Positions 7,989-16,724 of a stretch of 64,000 nt of DNA are shown piece after piece; position 1 is the first letter of the stretch, and the number at the start of each line of letters is the position of its first letter. Made by a program: the position numbers and the translations under genes. The stretch spans positions 1 through 64,000 of the forward strand of contig CAVCUP010000010.1 in NCBI GenBank assembly GCA_963605405.1, given 5' to 3'. Below the pieces are notes generated by a model. That model was given only the letters and a program-made list of their open reading frames with translations. It had not been told where the DNA came from and searched no databases. Source of the DNA: Paratractidigestivibacter sp963605405 (GTDB taxonomy: Bacteria > Actinomycetota > Coriobacteriia > Coriobacteriales > Atopobiaceae).

Positions 7989-9401
7989 CTAGTTCTCCTT
8001 CTTGGCGTCGTATCCGGGCAGGTAGGGCACGCCGGGGGCGTTGAGGTCCTCGGGCCAGGCCACGCGGTGCGCGCCCTCGCAGGCGGCAAGCGCGTCCTCG
8101 TAGCCGTCGCGGCCGGACTCAGCGAGGCGACGGCGCATCCCCACGGAGAGCGCGTGCGCCCAGAGCCCCTCCGCCTGAGCCATGGCCTGGGTGGCGGGCG
8201 CGTCGGCGAGCATGCCCTCCGGCGTGTAGCAGATCACACTGGAGCGCTTCTGGAAGTCGTAGACGCCGAGCGGGTTGGAGAAGCGCGCGGTGCCGCCGGT
8301 GGGAAGCGTGTGGTTGGGGCCTGCCACGTAGTCGCCCAGCGGCTCGGAGCTCCACGCGCCCACAAAGATGGCGCCGGCGTTCTTGACCTTGCCAAGAAGC
8401 CCCATCGCGTCGGCGCAGTGGAGCTCGAGGTGCTCGGGCGCCACGACGTTGACGGCGTCGACGGCGGCGTCGAGGGTGTTGGCCACGACGATGACGCCGC
8501 GGTTGTCCAGCGAGGCGCGGGTGATCTCCTCGCGCGGGGACTGCGCCGTGAGCTTATCCGCGCAGGCGAGGACGCGCGCGGGCAACTCGGCATCGCAGGT
8601 AACGAGATAGCAGCTGGCAAGAGGATCGTGCTCGGCCTGGGCCATAAGGTCGGCCGCCACGACGGCGGGGTCGGCCGTGGCGTCGGCGAGCACGCAGACC
8701 TCGGAGGGACCGGCCACCATGTCGATGCCCACGTCGCCCGAGACGTAGCGCTTGGCGGCGGCCACGAAGGCGTTGCCGGGGCCGACGATCTTGTCGCAAG
8801 CCGGGATGGACTCGGTGCCGTAGGCCACGGCGCCGATGGCCTGGGCGCCGCCCACGGCGTAGACCTCGTCCACACCCGCGAGCTTGGCCGCGGCCAGCGT
8901 GTAGGCGGAAAGCGAGCCGTCCTTCTGCGGCGGGGTCACCATGACCACGCGCTCGACGCCCGCGACCTTGGCGGGAATCGTGTCCATGAGAACGGTCGAG
9001 GGGTACTGCGCGCGTCCGCCCGGCACGTAGACGGCGGCAGAGGCCACCGGCGTGACCTTCACGCCGAGGATCGTGCCGTCGGGGCGCGTGGTAAACCAGC
9101 TCTCCTCGCGCTCCTTCTCGTGGAAGGCGCGGATCTGGTCGCGGGCGCGGGTGAGCGCGCGCAGGAACTCGGGGTCCACCATGCCGGGCGCCGCGTCGAT
9201 GAGCTCCTGCGGCACGCGGAACTCCGCCGGGCAGGCGCCATCGAATTTGTTGCAGTAGTCGCGCACGGCGGCGTCGCCGCGCTCGCGGACGTCGTCCACG
9301 ATGGCCTCGGCGGAGGCCATGATCTCGGCGGGCAGGGCGCCCGAGCGGTTGAGATCGGCCTGCGTCAGCGCGCGGCCGTCGGAAAGGATGACTTCTCTCA
9401 T
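7989..9401 (-). CDS. hisD: Histidinol dehydrogenase HisD
   Basis: NAD- and zinc-dependent enzyme of 470 residues that carries out the last two oxidations, histidinol to histidine. Visible signatures are GGAQAIGAVAYGTESIP, GPGNAFVAAAKR, the zinc-site region AQAEHDPLASC and GPNHTLPTGG. I chose ATG 9401, which has GGAGG eight to ten bases upstream and lies five bases after the hisZG stop. The reading frame stays open upstream inside hisZG, but those codons are not hisD-like. Confidence 0.96.
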   Translation of the reverse strand: MREVILSDGRALTQADLNRSGALPAEIMASAEAIVDDVRERGDAAVRDYCNKFDGACPAEFRVPQELIDAAPGMVDPEFLRALTRARDQIRAFHEKEREESWFTTRPDGTILGVKVTPVASAAVYVPGGRAQYPSTVLMDTIPAKVAGVERVVMVTPPQKDGSLSAYTLAAAKLAGVDEVYAVGGAQAIGAVAYGTESIPACDKIVGPGNAFVAAAKRYVSGDVGIDMVAGPSEVCVLADATADPAVVAADLMAQAEHDPLASCYLVTCDAELPARVLACADKLTAQSPREEITRASLDNRGVIVVANTLDAAVDAVNVVAPEHLELHCADAMGLLGKVKNAGAIFVGAWSSEPLGDYVAGPNHTLPTGGTARFSNPLGVYDFQKRSSVICYTPEGMLADAPATQAMAQAEGLWAHALSVGMRRRLAESGRDGYEDALAACEGAHRVAWPEDLNAPGVPYLPGYDAKKEN

Positions 9402-9406
9402 CGTCT

Positions 9407-11071
9407 TTATGCCTCCTCGGCGGCGACCTCGGCGAGGCGGGCCGCCAGGTCGCGGATTCTCTTGTCGCAACGATACGCCGCCGGTCCCGCGAAGAAGCGC
9501 GCGGTGCACTCCATCACGTCATCGACCACGACGAGGTCGTTCTCGCGCAGGGTCGTGCCCGTGGCCGTGATGTCCACGATACGGTCGGCCATGCCCACGA
9601 TGGGGCCGAGCTCGATGTTGCCGTGCAGGGTCAGGATGTCCACCTGGCGGCCGATGCGGTCGTAGTACTGCTGGGTGATGCGCGGGTACTTGCTGGCCAC
9701 GCGCTCGGTGCCGCGCCACTCGTAGTTACGGTCGGCAAGGCCGGCGTTGGCGGCGGGCTCTGCCACGACGAACTTGCACCAGCCGTAGCCGAGGTCCACG
9801 AGCTGCAGCAGGTCGAGGTCGGCCTCTACCAGCGAGTCCTTGCCGCAGATGCCGCAGTCGGCGCCGCCCGCGCCCACGAAGGCCGGGGCGTCCTGGGCGC
9901 GCACGATGATGTACTCGACGTCGCCGGCCGAGATAATCAGCTTGCGGCCGGGGTCGCGCAGCTCGTCCACGGGCAGGCCGGCGGCCTCGAGCACGCGCAG
10001 CGAGTCCTTGAAGAGGCTGCCCTTGGGCACGGCGATGCGCAGCGGGCGGGCAGCCACGCGAACGCCCGGGGTAACGACGCCCGAGGCGCCCTGCTCGCCC
10101 AAGACCTCCTGCAGGCGCTCAAGCGAGAGCGCGAAGCCGCAGGCAGCAAGACCGGGGCGGCCGAGGTTCGCGAGCACCGCGTCGTAGCGGCCGCCCGAGG
10201 CCACGCTCGCGGCGATGCCCTCGGAGTAGCCCTTGAAGATGATGCCCGTATAGTAATCGAAGCTGTTGATGATGCTGAAGTCGAAGCTCGCGCGGCCCTC
10301 GGCAAAGAGATCGGCCACCTGCTCGGTAAGGGCGCGGAGCTCGGCGCAGCCACGCTCGGCGGGCGCGACGTCGGCCTCGGCCAGGAGCTGGTCGATGCGG
10401 TCGATAACCTCGACGCCGCCGTGCATACGCGGGATGGCGTGCAGGGCGCGCGCCGCCGACGGCTTGAGCTCGGGCGTGGCGTCGACGAGCTCGTCGAGCG
10501 AGACGAGGTCGGAATCGTGCACGAGGCCGAGCACCTGGGCGGAGAACTCCGGGCTCGGCGAGCAGTTGGCGATGAGCGAGGTCAGCGGCGTGACGGAGCC
10601 GAAGACGATGCGCCACGCGGGGACCTCGAGCGTGGTCAGCGCCTCGGCCAGCAGTCGGACGACCTCGACCTCGGAGGCGGGGCCGTCGGTGCCCACGAGC
10701 TCGACGCCCAGCTGCGTGAACTGACGCGGCTGGCCGCGCAGCGACTGCTGCTCGCGGACGACGGGCGCGTTGTAGCGGAAGCGGGCGGGCAGCTCGTCGG
10801 CATGGACGTGACCGGCGACCAGGCGCGCGACCGGCAGCGTGAGGTCCGGGCGCAGCATAAGCAGGTTGCCGTCGGCGTCGAAGAGCTGGAACGGGGTGTT
10901 CTTGATGCGGCCGCCGCGCTCGAGCGCCGCGCGGTCCTCGAGCAAGGGGGTCTCGACGGGCAGGTAGCCATGGCCGGCGAAGCAATCCTTCACGGTGGCG
11001 GTGATGCGCTCGCGGGCGAGCGCCTCCTTGGGGAGGATGTCTCGGAAACCTCTGGCGGTGCCTGCAATCAC
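9407..11071 (-). CDS. Fused HisZ-HisG ATP phosphoribosyltransferase
   Basis: A single 554-residue chain. Residues of roughly 1-330 are HisZ, the histidyl-tRNA-synthetase-like regulatory subunit (class II motif 2 region RFRYNAPVVREQQ; late motif SGGRYDAVLANLG). The C-terminal part of about 210 residues is short-form HisG, with IAVPKGSLFKDSLRVLEAAG, ADCGICGKDSL and the PRPP loop ATGTTLRENDLVVVD. HisG condenses ATP and PRPP in the first, feedback-controlled step of histidine synthesis; short HisG needs HisZ for full activity, and usually they are separate genes. The start is GTG 11071, preceded by GAAGGGAAAG. It is the first gene of the his operon, with a perfect inverted repeat 42 bp upstream. 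No stop or frameshift separates the two halves in this sequence. Confidence 0.93.
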   Translation of the reverse strand: MIAGTARGFRDILPKEALARERITATVKDCFAGHGYLPVETPLLEDRAALERGGRIKNTPFQLFDADGNLLMLRPDLTLPVARLVAGHVHADELPARFRYNAPVVREQQSLRGQPRQFTQLGVELVGTDGPASEVEVVRLLAEALTTLEVPAWRIVFGSVTPLTSLIANCSPSPEFSAQVLGLVHDSDLVSLDELVDATPELKPSAARALHAIPRMHGGVEVIDRIDQLLAEADVAPAERGCAELRALTEQVADLFAEGRASFDFSIINSFDYYTGIIFKGYSEGIAASVASGGRYDAVLANLGRPGLAACGFALSLERLQEVLGEQGASGVVTPGVRVAARPLRIAVPKGSLFKDSLRVLEAAGLPVDELRDPGRKLIISAGDVEYIIVRAQDAPAFVGAGGADCGICGKDSLVEADLDLLQLVDLGYGWCKFVVAEPAANAGLADRNYEWRGTERVASKYPRITQQYYDRIGRQVDILTLHGNIELGPIVGMADRIVDITATGTTLRENDLVVVDDVMECTARFFAGPAAYRCDKRIRDLAARLAEVAAEEA

Positions 11072-11112
11072 GGGTCTTTCCCTTCTCGCGTTTCTTGCGG
11101 TCGCGTGCGTAT

Positions 11113-11136
11113 GGCACTTTAGCACACTAAAGTGCC
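11113..11136. promoter_or_regulatory. Inverted repeat upstream of his operon (candidate operator)
   Basis: GGCACTTTAG, four bases, CTAAAGTGCC is a perfect 10-bp inverted repeat centred about 54 bp before the hisZG GTG. It is short-looped with no T-run, so a repressor site is more likely than a terminator. A TrpR-family HisR/YerC-type regulator is a possibility from its TTTAG/CTAAA core, but I cannot confirm the assignment. Confidence 0.55.
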
Positions 11137-11248
11137 GCAGGTGCGCCGGCTCGCGCCGCGAGACCGTTTCGTAACGTTGCGGGGAGCGCGCAAAGAATCG
11201 GGCCCATGTTCGTCCCGCGCCTTCGGCGGCCGCCATGGCCGGGCCGGC

Positions 11249-11456
11249 CGCACGTTAAGACGGCAGACTCGAGGCCGATAAGCCTAAATCCTGGCTTGCG
11301 TGATCACTTTTTCGCGATTCTGCGTGGATTATCGGCGCTTTATGACGTCAAAACGGGCCGGCCGCCCGGAATGGCGACCGACCCGATCACGTTTGCCCAG
11401 TTGAGCGAATATCAACTTCTTAATTGAGCACGCAGAATCTCGTTTTTTTAATCACG
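11249..11456 (+). repeat. Intergenic structured repeat, copy 2
   Basis: Plus-oriented copy running from GCACGTTAAG through TTTTTCGCGATTCTGCGTGG, a variable GC-rich middle, GTTTGCCCAGTTGAGCG, AATATCAACTTCTTAAT, to GCACGCAGAATCTCG and a run of seven T. GATTCTGCGTG at the left pairs fully with CACGCAGAATC at the right. It occupies most of the 427-bp gap between the his operon promoter and the rhamnosidase 3' end; I see no gene there. Confidence 0.88.
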
Positions 11457-11498
11457 AGGCGCCGGAAATGCCGTGAACGAACCGCCCCTCTGCATCAT

Positions 11499-13865
11499 TT
11501 AACAGGTAAAGACATGCTCGCCCTCGCCCACGACACGCTCGTCGGCACCGGGAAGAAGCACGTGGGCCTTTGCGCCCGTCGGCACGCTCACGCGCACCTC
11601 ACGCGCGCCGGGCTCAGCGCCCGACCAACTCACGCGAATCGTCCCTCTCGCCGTCTCGTGCTCAAGCTCGCACGACTCGAAACCGCGCACGAACGCCGGC
11701 GCCACGTCGAACTCCGCCCAGCCGGGCTCGCGAAGGCGCAGGCCGCCCACCTTGCGCACGATCCAGTCGCTCACGCAGCCGAACGCATAGTGGTTGAACG
11801 AGAAGGTGCCCACCGTGCCGTCCGGCGCGATACCCAGCCAATTCTCCCAAATGGTCGTGGCGCCTCGGTCAACCTCATAGAGCCAGCTCGGGCACTCGTC
11901 CTGCCAGAACACGTCCTCCGCGACCTCCTCGTGCCCGTACTCGCCGAGCACGTCGAGCAGGTACGGCACGCTAAGGAAGCCGGTGTCGAGCCTGTTGCCG
12001 TTGCCGCGCACCATGCCGGCAAGGCGATCGGCCGCGGCTTGGCGCTCGCCCGCGGACAGCATCCCGAACGCGAGGGCCAGAACGTATGCCCCCTGGAAGT
12101 CCGCCGAGAGCACGCCCTCCCCCCTGTAGTAGGCGCCCACGAACGCACGGCGCACGTTGCCGGCATATGCGCGCAGCTCAGATGCCTCGCCCTTCTTGCC
12201 GAGTACATCGCAGACGTCGGCAAAGACGTCGCTCGAGTGAGCGAGCCAGCACGTGGCCACGATGTCCTTGGTGGCCATCGCGCCCTCCATGGGGCCCCCG
12301 GCCATCAGGCTCGGCAGCATCCAATCGCCGTAGTGGAACGTCGTGTCCCACAGGTAGCGCGCGTCGCCGGACTTCTCGCCGCCCTCGGAGAACTCCCCCG
12401 CCGCGCTGCGCACGCAGTAGTCGTGCCAGCGGCGCATAGCGTCGTAGCAACGGCGCAGCACGTCGACGTCGCCGTACTGGCGGTAGAGCTCCCACGGCAC
12501 GGTGACGATCGCGTCGCCCCAGCCCGCCGACGAGCACACGCCCGGCATGATGGCGCCGCCGCGCGCCGAGTTGGGCATCGGCGAGTAGTCGAGCACCTGC
12601 CCGTCGTCGGCCTGGTCGGCCATGACCTGATCAAGCCAGCGAGAAAGGAACGAGTCGAGGTCCATGAAGAAGCAGCCGGTCGGCGCATAGACCTGGATGT
12701 CGCCCGCCCAACCCATGCGCTCGCGCTGAGGACAGTCGGTGGGAATGGAGAGCATGTTGCCGCGCTGCGACCACAGCGTGTTCTGCAGCAGCTTGTTCAC
12801 GCGCGCGTCGGAGGTGCGGATGCGGCCCGTCTCGGCAAGGTCGCTGCGGATGGCGAAGGCGACGATGCACGTGGGGTCGAAGGCGCCCTGCTCCGCCTCG
12901 TCCCAGCCGGAGATGCGCACGTAACGGAAACCGTGGAACGTGAAGTCGGGCTCCAGGACCTCATGGCCGCCGCGGCCGACGAACTCGTCGACGGCGTCCT
13001 TGTTGCGCCCGGTGATGTTCATGAAGAAGCGTCCCTCGGCGTCGAGGACCTCGGCGTGCTCGAGGCGGAGCTCCTGCCCCTCGGCAAGGACACACTCGAT
13101 GCGGCAGCGTCCGGCGATGACCTGGCCGAAGTCCACCACGATGGCGTCGCCCTCGGTCCAGGACGCAACGGCCTCCAGGCGCTCACGGCGCACAACGGCG
13201 GGACCTGCCTGCGGAATCACCTCAGCGGCGGGCGGCTCGACCAGCGCAGCGACCCCTTCGTAGCGGGCCTCTCGGCGCAGGTCCTGCTTCTCGCCGATTT
13301 GAATGTCGGCCCACGCGTACTTGCCGAAGCCCGAGCACCACGCGGCGGCGTCAGACGTGTCGACGACCTGGCGCGAGCCATCCGCCAGCTCGACCACGAG
13401 CTCGCCCGTAAACGAGAGCCTGTTTCCGAACTGGCAAGAATCGCCCGGCACCGCGATACGGCCCGCGAACCAACCGTCGGCCAGCGTCACGTCCCAGCGG
13501 TTGGCGCCCTCGCGCACGAGGCCCGTGACGTCGTAGGTCTGGAACATGATGAGCTTATCGTACGCCGTGAAGTCGGGCGCAAAGAGCGCCTCGCTCACGT
13601 CCTGGCCGTTGACCTGGGCTTTATAGATGCCGCGAGCGGTGCAGCGCAGCGTCGCGCGCGCCACCGGGCCGGCAACGTCGAACTCCCGGCGAAGCATCGG
13701 GCACGGATGCAGGCGCTCCTCGTTGGGGGCGGACTCCGGCATCGGCTTGCCCATGAACATGTCCATGAGATTGATGGCCGGCTCCTCGGTCACGCTCTGT
13801 TGCTCGGGCTCGAGCCACGGGGTGGTCCAGGCGGCCTCTGCGGTCGCGTCGGTTTCGAACGTCAT
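11499..13865 (-). CDS. Alpha-L-rhamnosidase (GH78)
   Basis: Glycoside hydrolase of 788 residues predicted to release L-rhamnose from plant or microbial rhamnosides. There is no signal peptide, so it should act in the cytoplasm on imported substrates. An N-terminal beta domain with ADGWFAGRIAVPGD precedes the (alpha/alpha)6 catalytic domain with DCPQRERMGWAGD (acid-side motif of GH78) and, later, WENWLGIAPDGTVGTFSFNHYAFG, where the Glu of WExW is the likely base. The length is typical of GH78. ATG 13865 has AGGAGAT at good spacing. It lies 38 bp after an MFS transporter gene, with which it probably forms an operon under the divergent AraC-type regulator. Confidence 0.93.
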   Translation of the reverse strand: MTFETDATAEAAWTTPWLEPEQQSVTEEPAINLMDMFMGKPMPESAPNEERLHPCPMLRREFDVAGPVARATLRCTARGIYKAQVNGQDVSEALFAPDFTAYDKLIMFQTYDVTGLVREGANRWDVTLADGWFAGRIAVPGDSCQFGNRLSFTGELVVELADGSRQVVDTSDAAAWCSGFGKYAWADIQIGEKQDLRREARYEGVAALVEPPAAEVIPQAGPAVVRRERLEAVASWTEGDAIVVDFGQVIAGRCRIECVLAEGQELRLEHAEVLDAEGRFFMNITGRNKDAVDEFVGRGGHEVLEPDFTFHGFRYVRISGWDEAEQGAFDPTCIVAFAIRSDLAETGRIRTSDARVNKLLQNTLWSQRGNMLSIPTDCPQRERMGWAGDIQVYAPTGCFFMDLDSFLSRWLDQVMADQADDGQVLDYSPMPNSARGGAIMPGVCSSAGWGDAIVTVPWELYRQYGDVDVLRRCYDAMRRWHDYCVRSAAGEFSEGGEKSGDARYLWDTTFHYGDWMLPSLMAGGPMEGAMATKDIVATCWLAHSSDVFADVCDVLGKKGEASELRAYAGNVRRAFVGAYYRGEGVLSADFQGAYVLALAFGMLSAGERQAAADRLAGMVRGNGNRLDTGFLSVPYLLDVLGEYGHEEVAEDVFWQDECPSWLYEVDRGATTIWENWLGIAPDGTVGTFSFNHYAFGCVSDWIVRKVGGLRLREPGWAEFDVAPAFVRGFESCELEHETARGTIRVSWSGAEPGAREVRVSVPTGAKAHVLLPGADERVVGEGEHVFTC

Positions 13866-13903
13866 GTTTATCTCCTTTCGCACGTTAAGTTAGTCGGCCC
13901 GGA

Positions 13904-15124
13904 TTAGCGGGCCTGGCCACCGAAGGCGCGGTCGATGACGCCGGCCTGGAAGCGGGTGGCAAGAAGCACCGCGGCCACGACCGCCGAGATAACGCCCGCG
14001 ATGATGCAGCAGCCCTGGGCGCTGCCACCCATGAAGGCGCCGGACAGAGCGTTGAGCAGGGTCGGCGAGACGAAGCCGCCCACAGAGGCGCCGGCGCTGA
14101 AGAGGCCCATAGCCGTGGGGATCGCGGCGGGGTTCGTGCCGATGGCGATGACGAACGGGCACTGCGCGAAACCGATGGAAAGCGAGAAGCCGACGAGGGC
14201 GGCCGCGACGATGATGGCCGGCAGGCTCGTGGCGGCACCCATTACGAACATGCCGATGGCCATGAGCGCGAGGCCGAAGGCGAGCGAGAACCTCTGGATC
14301 TTCTTGAGCAGGATGTTCAGCGTAACGCCGCAGATGATGCCCGCGAAGGTGCCTGCGGCGGTGACCATGCCGGCCATGGTGGAGTCGCCTGCGCCCGTCT
14401 CGGCAAGGATGAGCGAGACGTTGTTCGGAAACGCGCAGTAGATGAGCTGGAACGCAAGAATGGCAAGCGAACCCACGATGGCGACGGAACCCAGGCCGGC
14501 AGAGGGCTTCTCGCCGGCTGCGGGCGCGTCCGCAGGCGCCGCGTCGTTCTTTGCAGCAGGGCCATCGGCTGACGCGCCGCCCCAGGGGATGCACATGAGG
14601 ACGAGGAGCAGGACGGGAACGGCGACCAGGTAGACGAGGTAATTGTTGCGCCAACCGCCCGCAGAGAGGATGCCGCCGCCGACGGTCATGACGATGGAGC
14701 CGAGGTTAACGAAGATGACGTTCTTGGCCATCATCGACTCCTGCTGCTCGGCCGGGATGAGCTCGGTGATGAGCAGGTTGGAAGTGTTGGTCACGAGGCC
14801 GACGCCCAAGCCGAGGATGCCGGCGCACACGAGGAGCAAGGGCATACCACCGGAAACGAACGCAGGAAGAAGGCCGCCGACGGCGATGAGCAGCGGGGCG
14901 GCAATGGCCATGGCCTTGCGCGGGACCTTCGTGGCCACCGCAGAGAAGATGAGCGCCGAGACGATACCCATGAGGTTGGGGATGCCGGTGAGCTGCTGGA
15001 CCTGCGAAGCATCGGCGCCGAAGTCGGCCATGATGAGGCCGATCGAGGGTGTGATGCCCAGCGTGGACATGGCGAGAAGCGTGAGCGCGAAGATTCCGAT
15101 CTTCGACTTTGTGACTTGATTCAT
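13904..15124 (-). CDS. MFS transporter, probable rhamnoside importer
   Basis: Integral membrane protein of 406 residues with about twelve hydrophobic segments and a soluble acidic/alanine-rich loop between halves (around SADGPAAKNDAAPADAPAAG). It belongs to the major facilitator superfamily, but I cannot name the subfamily. The link to rhamnose-containing substrates comes only from its place directly upstream of the GH78 gene and divergent from the AraC regulator. ATG 15124 is preceded by a purine-rich GGAGACAACC site. The substrate could be a free or substituted rhamnoside, or a flavonoid glycoside. Confidence 0.85.
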   Translation of the reverse strand: MNQVTKSKIGIFALTLLAMSTLGITPSIGLIMADFGADASQVQQLTGIPNLMGIVSALIFSAVATKVPRKAMAIAAPLLIAVGGLLPAFVSGGMPLLLVCAGILGLGVGLVTNTSNLLITELIPAEQQESMMAKNVIFVNLGSIVMTVGGGILSAGGWRNNYLVYLVAVPVLLLVLMCIPWGGASADGPAAKNDAAPADAPAAGEKPSAGLGSVAIVGSLAILAFQLIYCAFPNNVSLILAETGAGDSTMAGMVTAAGTFAGIICGVTLNILLKKIQRFSLAFGLALMAIGMFVMGAATSLPAIIVAAALVGFSLSIGFAQCPFVIAIGTNPAAIPTAMGLFSAGASVGGFVSPTLLNALSGAFMGGSAQGCCIIAGVISAVVAAVLLATRFQAGVIDRAFGGQAR

Positions 15125-15239
15125 GGTTGTCTCCTGTTGCGGAAGCGATAATTCGGGCAGGCTCGCTTTGGAAGCCGCTCGCTACCCGTTGAACCGAAGC
15201 TCTTGCAAGGTTTGTGGTCACCAGCGACGATTCGGCGGG

Positions 15240-15261
15240 TTAATTCGACTATTTGAATTAA
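15240..15261. promoter_or_regulatory. Inverted repeat between MFS and AraC genes
   Basis: TTAATTC, eight bases, GAATTAA is a 7-bp perfect inverted repeat in the divergent promoter region. An AraC-family or general operator is plausible; no direct evidence links it to a given regulator. Confidence 0.4.
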
Positions 15262-15414
15262 AGCGCTTCAACATCACGGCTATAATTGCCTTGTTCATCT
15301 TGCTTACTGCCCGTTTTATCGTTAACGCAGCTCAATGGCCTAGAGCCCTGCTGTAACGACAGGCGAATCGTCGTCGTACTGGACACTCAGAACCGTTTAT
15401 GGAAGGAGATGGGC

Positions 15415-16368
15415 ATGGCGGACCCCAACAGGCGAAGCCGCATGCTCGAGCGCGAGGGCTACTTGCACACAACAGAGGACCTCTCCGAGGAAGTCGTTCT
15501 CGAGCACACCTCGCCGGGCTTCGTGACCAGCGATTTGCTGAGCGACTGGTCGGGCATCGACTTCACTGAGCCCATCTTCGTCGTGGCGCACGGCATGCCC
15601 TTCGGCGTGCCCGAGCATGCCCACGACTACTTTGAGCTGTGCTATGTTCTGGACGGCACCGTAGCGAACATCGTCGGTGGCCAACGCGTTTATATGCTTG
15701 ACGGCACGTTGTGCGCCATGAACCTCGCCTCTCGTCATGCGCTCGAGCCGGTCGATGCGCAGGCCGTTGTGATCAATCTCTGTCTGCGCCCCTCCCTCTT
15801 CGAGGCGGGTGTCTTCGCGGAGTTTTTGGCCGCGGACAACGAGATGTCGCGTTTCCTGCGCGGAGAGGGCACGAGCGATCACCTCATGTTCTCCGACTCG
15901 CAGAGCCGCCGGCTCGCAGCGCAAATGGAAGCCGTCGTCATGGAGTACGCCAAGGCGGACTTCCACCAGAGCTTCGCGCTCTCCGCCCAAGTCCTGCTCC
16001 TGCTCGACGAGCTCTCCAGGACACCGACCTACTCCTACTATGGACTTAGCACGAAAACTCTGCGTATGCTCGCCTACCTGCGCGAACACTGTGCAGACGT
16101 GACCATGCGCTCGCTAGGACGCGAGTTTGGCTATACAGCAAACTACTGCTCGCAGTACCTGCGCAAACACACCGGCAAGACAGCGACCGAGCTTATCGCC
16201 GAGGCGCGCGTGGCTAAGGCCGAGGGGCTTCTTGCCACGTCGGACATGAACGTTGAGGCGGTGGCCGCAGCCGTGGGATACACGAGTTACAGCCACTTCA
16301 ACGAGCTCTTTCAGCTGTACAAGGGCATGACGCCGGGGGACTATCGGCGCCTCTCGCGAATCGCCTAG
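15415..16368 (+). CDS. AraC-family transcriptional regulator with cupin domain
   Basis: Regulator of 317 residues. The N-terminal part has a cupin-like ligand fold (PEHAHDYFELCYVLDGTV is the typical HxH...E pattern near the start). The C-terminal ~100 residues hold two helix-turn-helix motifs (VTMRSLGREFGYTANYCSQYLRKHTG and AVAAAVGYTSYSHFNELFQLYKGMTPGDYR). I chose ATG 15415 because GGAAGGAG sits seven bases before it; the open frame upstream has no such site. It is divergent from the MFS-rhamnosidase operon, so it probably activates that operon in response to rhamnose or a rhamnoside. Confidence 0.92.
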   Translation: MADPNRRSRMLEREGYLHTTEDLSEEVVLEHTSPGFVTSDLLSDWSGIDFTEPIFVVAHGMPFGVPEHAHDYFELCYVLDGTVANIVGGQRVYMLDGTLCAMNLASRHALEPVDAQAVVINLCLRPSLFEAGVFAEFLAADNEMSRFLRGEGTSDHLMFSDSQSRRLAAQMEAVVMEYAKADFHQSFALSAQVLLLLDELSRTPTYSYYGLSTKTLRMLAYLREHCADVTMRSLGREFGYTANYCSQYLRKHTGKTATELIAEARVAKAEGLLATSDMNVEAVAAAVGYTSYSHFNELFQLYKGMTPGDYRRLSRIA

Positions 16369-16412
16369 CGATAGGGTCACGAGTGGGCGAAGCGGCAACC
16401 CGTCCGCTCACC

Positions 16413-16616
16413 CGCACGTTAAGGCGGCGGGTACGGGGCCGTTAGGGCCGAAAACGAAGCCTCGCGATCACTTTTTTGCGATTCTGCGTGGAATATCAGC
16501 GCTTTGAGAAGCCGAAATGGGCCGAGCGCTTGGAATCGCGGCCGTTTCGTTCGCGTTTGCCCAGTTGAGCGAATATCAACTTCTTAATAAGGCACGCAGG
16601 ATCTCGATTTTTTGTT
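16413..16616 (+). repeat. Intergenic structured repeat, copy 3
   Basis: Plus-oriented copy beginning GCACGTTAAGGCGGC and ending in GCACGCAGGATCTCGATTTTTT. The end helix GATTCTGCGTG/CACGCAGGATC keeps pairing through one G-U. It fills the gap between the araC-type gene and the lacI-type gene; apart from the operator at 16702 nothing else is seen in 16369-16724. Confidence 0.88.
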
Positions 16617-16701
16617 CACCAAGCCACGCAAACGGCCCCCGAAAGCGGGAAAGGGGCTGCCCCCATGCCCGCAAAGCCCTGCTAAACTCGAACGCAGTCA
16701 A

Positions 16702-16715
16702 TTGAAACGCATCAA
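16702..16715. promoter_or_regulatory. LacI-type operator overlapping the RBS of the LacI gene
   Basis: TTGAAACGCATCAA is a near-palindrome with a central CG, the shape expected of LacI-family sites. It touches the AAGGAG ribosome binding site of the regulator that follows, suggesting autorepression. Assignment is by position and shape only. Confidence 0.5.
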
Positions 16716-16724
16716 GGAGCGGCC

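Noticed and set aside
7953..11122. Long plus-strand open frames opposite hisC, hisD and hisZG
   Set aside because: They are antisense shadows of high-GC genes; composition is His/Arg/Gly-rich without domains, and the opposite strand carries unmistakable his enzymes.
11424..13907. 827-codon plus-strand open frame opposite the rhamnosidase
   Set aside because: No recognisable motif, repetitive basic composition; the minus strand encodes a complete GH78 enzyme.
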